Of a DNA stretch of 64,000 nt, positions 63,406 to 64,000 are shown one piece after another. The DNA lies in assembly GCA_900551745.1 (NCBI GenBank), contig URXA01000006.1, positions 1 to 64,000 on the forward strand. The letters are read 5' to 3'. The translations under genes and the position numbers were made by a program. Position 1 is the stretch's first letter. Every line of letters begins with the position of its first letter. Source of the stretch: an uncultured Phascolarctobacterium sp. (lineage in GTDB: Bacteria; Bacillota; Negativicutes; Acidaminococcales; Acidaminococcaceae). Under the pieces are notes generated by a model. It saw only the letters and a list, made by a program, of their open reading frames with translations. It did no database searches and was not told the DNA's origin.

Positions 63406-64000
63406 TCACAATACTTTAACAGTAAAGCTGAATTTGTCAAAGCCGCTGCCTTTTTCCCAGGCACGCTTATATTCCATATTCACCTTGTATTCGCCCGGCT
63501 CCTGGGCACCGAAAACAATTATTTCTAATCCAGGCATTCCGGTCCGGTTGTTGGCAGCATTACCAGGCAAAACATAAGAACGTCCCAGTTCATAAAACTG
63601 ACCAGCATAACCATTACCCTCTACAAACCAGGAATAACCCGTTGTACGATTGGATTCCAACTGTAAAGCCAGCAGCTCTCCGGCCTTCACAGTTACGACC
63701 TTATCCTCAACAGCACGAGTCAATCCATATACCGTCAGCAAACGGCCTGCTTCGCCTGTGCGCAGCAACGGAAACAATTTACTATAAGAAACAAAATTAC
63801 TGTAAGCAGCACCACTGCTGGTACGCGTATAAATACCGTTATCAGCAAATAACACGCCTTCATAAGCGCCTAAAATTTCATGTACGGCATTGCCTTCGCC
63901 AACAAAATCGCGAATGCTGAACTCATTGCCGGTAGTCATATCTAAATTTACAGCCTGATAAGCAGTACGGCCGCCGTTAGTCGCTTTCAGCAAAATACCG
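63406..64000 (-). CDS. C-terminal part of a protein with a chagasin-like (I42) protease-inhibitor domain (cut by window edge)
   Basis: About 198 residues are visible and the reading frame stays open past the right edge; the apparent start at 63993 is an internal TTG leucine codon, so the real start is outside. The last ~105 residues (from VVTVKAGELLALQLESNRTTGYSWFVEG) form a chagasin-type fold: NRTTGYSW matches the NPTTGY-like loop, and the terminal VNMEYKRAWEKGSG matches the GYKRPWE-like loop that blocks papain-family cysteine proteases. The preceding part (LKATNGGRTAYQAVNL...SIRDFVGEG) looks like the DUF3298/secreted-protein type. Probably an exported or surface-associated protein. Confidence 0.7.
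   Translation of the reverse strand, partial: GILLKATNGGRTAYQAVNLDMTTGNEFSIRDFVGEGNAVHEILGAYEGVLFADNGIYTRTSSGAAYSNFVSYSKLFPLLRTGEAGRLLTVYGLTRAVEDKVVTVKAGELLALQLESNRTTGYSWFVEGNGYAGQFYELGRSYVLPGNAANNRTGMPGLEIIVFGAQEPGEYKVNMEYKRAWEKGSGFDKFSFTVKVL

Overview
The window looks like chromosome of a Gram-negative-walled Firmicute (class Negativicutes). Gene order around recJ-relA-dtd-hisS-aspS-6S RNA-tcdA-rarA is the Bacillus/Clostridia arrangement. Outer-membrane proteins (two TonB-dependent receptors and an autotransporter with a C-terminal beta-barrel) show a diderm envelope. A B12 riboswitch operon, a carboxyltransferase of the oxaloacetate/methylmalonyl-CoA type and a giant 2-hydroxyacyl-CoA dehydratase activase-like protein suggest a B12-using, amino-acid or succinate fermenting gut anaerobe. 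A Phascolarctobacterium-like Acidaminococcaceae is my best guess, as inference only. No tRNA or rRNA gene, CRISPR array, insertion sequence or prophage was seen.

Layout. 0-3.3 kb: LysR regulator, TDT-family transporter and YeiH-family transporter (a possible sulfite/sulfur-oxyanion export locus). 3.5-5.6 kb: class A penicillin-binding protein with an Asp-Lys repeat tail. 5.6-19.7 kb: a long minus-strand housekeeping block (lapA-like, recJ, relA, dtd, metallo-hydrolase, PerM-like, hemZ, hisS, aspS, 6S RNA, tcdA, rarA). 19.9-24 kb: threonine synthase, YbaK-type deacylase, NAD synthetase. 24-31 kb: hybrid histidine kinase, a structured RNA/terminator, an autotransporter and its upstream XRE regulator. 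31.4-36.3 kb: a MerR-controlled operon of mostly exported enzymes (cupin, carboxymuconolactone-decarboxylase-like, dienelactone-hydrolase-like, SDR, alpha/beta hydrolase). 36.4-38.4 kb: an IbrA/IbrB-like pair. 38.5-41 kb: proC and a carboxyltransferase subunit. 41.1-49.1 kb: a cobalamin uptake operon (riboswitch, permease, ATPase, two receptors, binding protein). 49.2-64 kb: activase-like protein, uridine-kinase-like protein, aminotransferase, aspartate kinase, mutS2, U32 peptidase, zapA and a truncated I42-domain protein.

The most interesting signals are not genes. (1) Two promoters, one for the regulator/autotransporter operon and one for the B12 riboswitch/receptor operon, share one architecture: a TTGC-type -35, a run of seven G in or touching the 16-bp spacer, and a perfect TATAAT. 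This is the layout of slipped-strand phase-variable promoters of surface proteins. (2) The 188-nt leader of the 1411-aa activase-like gene can fold into hairpins whose loops are complementary over 7 nt (a kissing loop). (3) A compact, terminator-ended structured RNA lies between the autotransporter and the histidine kinase. (4) A MerR-type promoter with a 19-bp spacer and an 18-bp perfect palindrome drives the exported-enzyme operon, whose first gene has an apparent one-base frameshift in its signal peptide.
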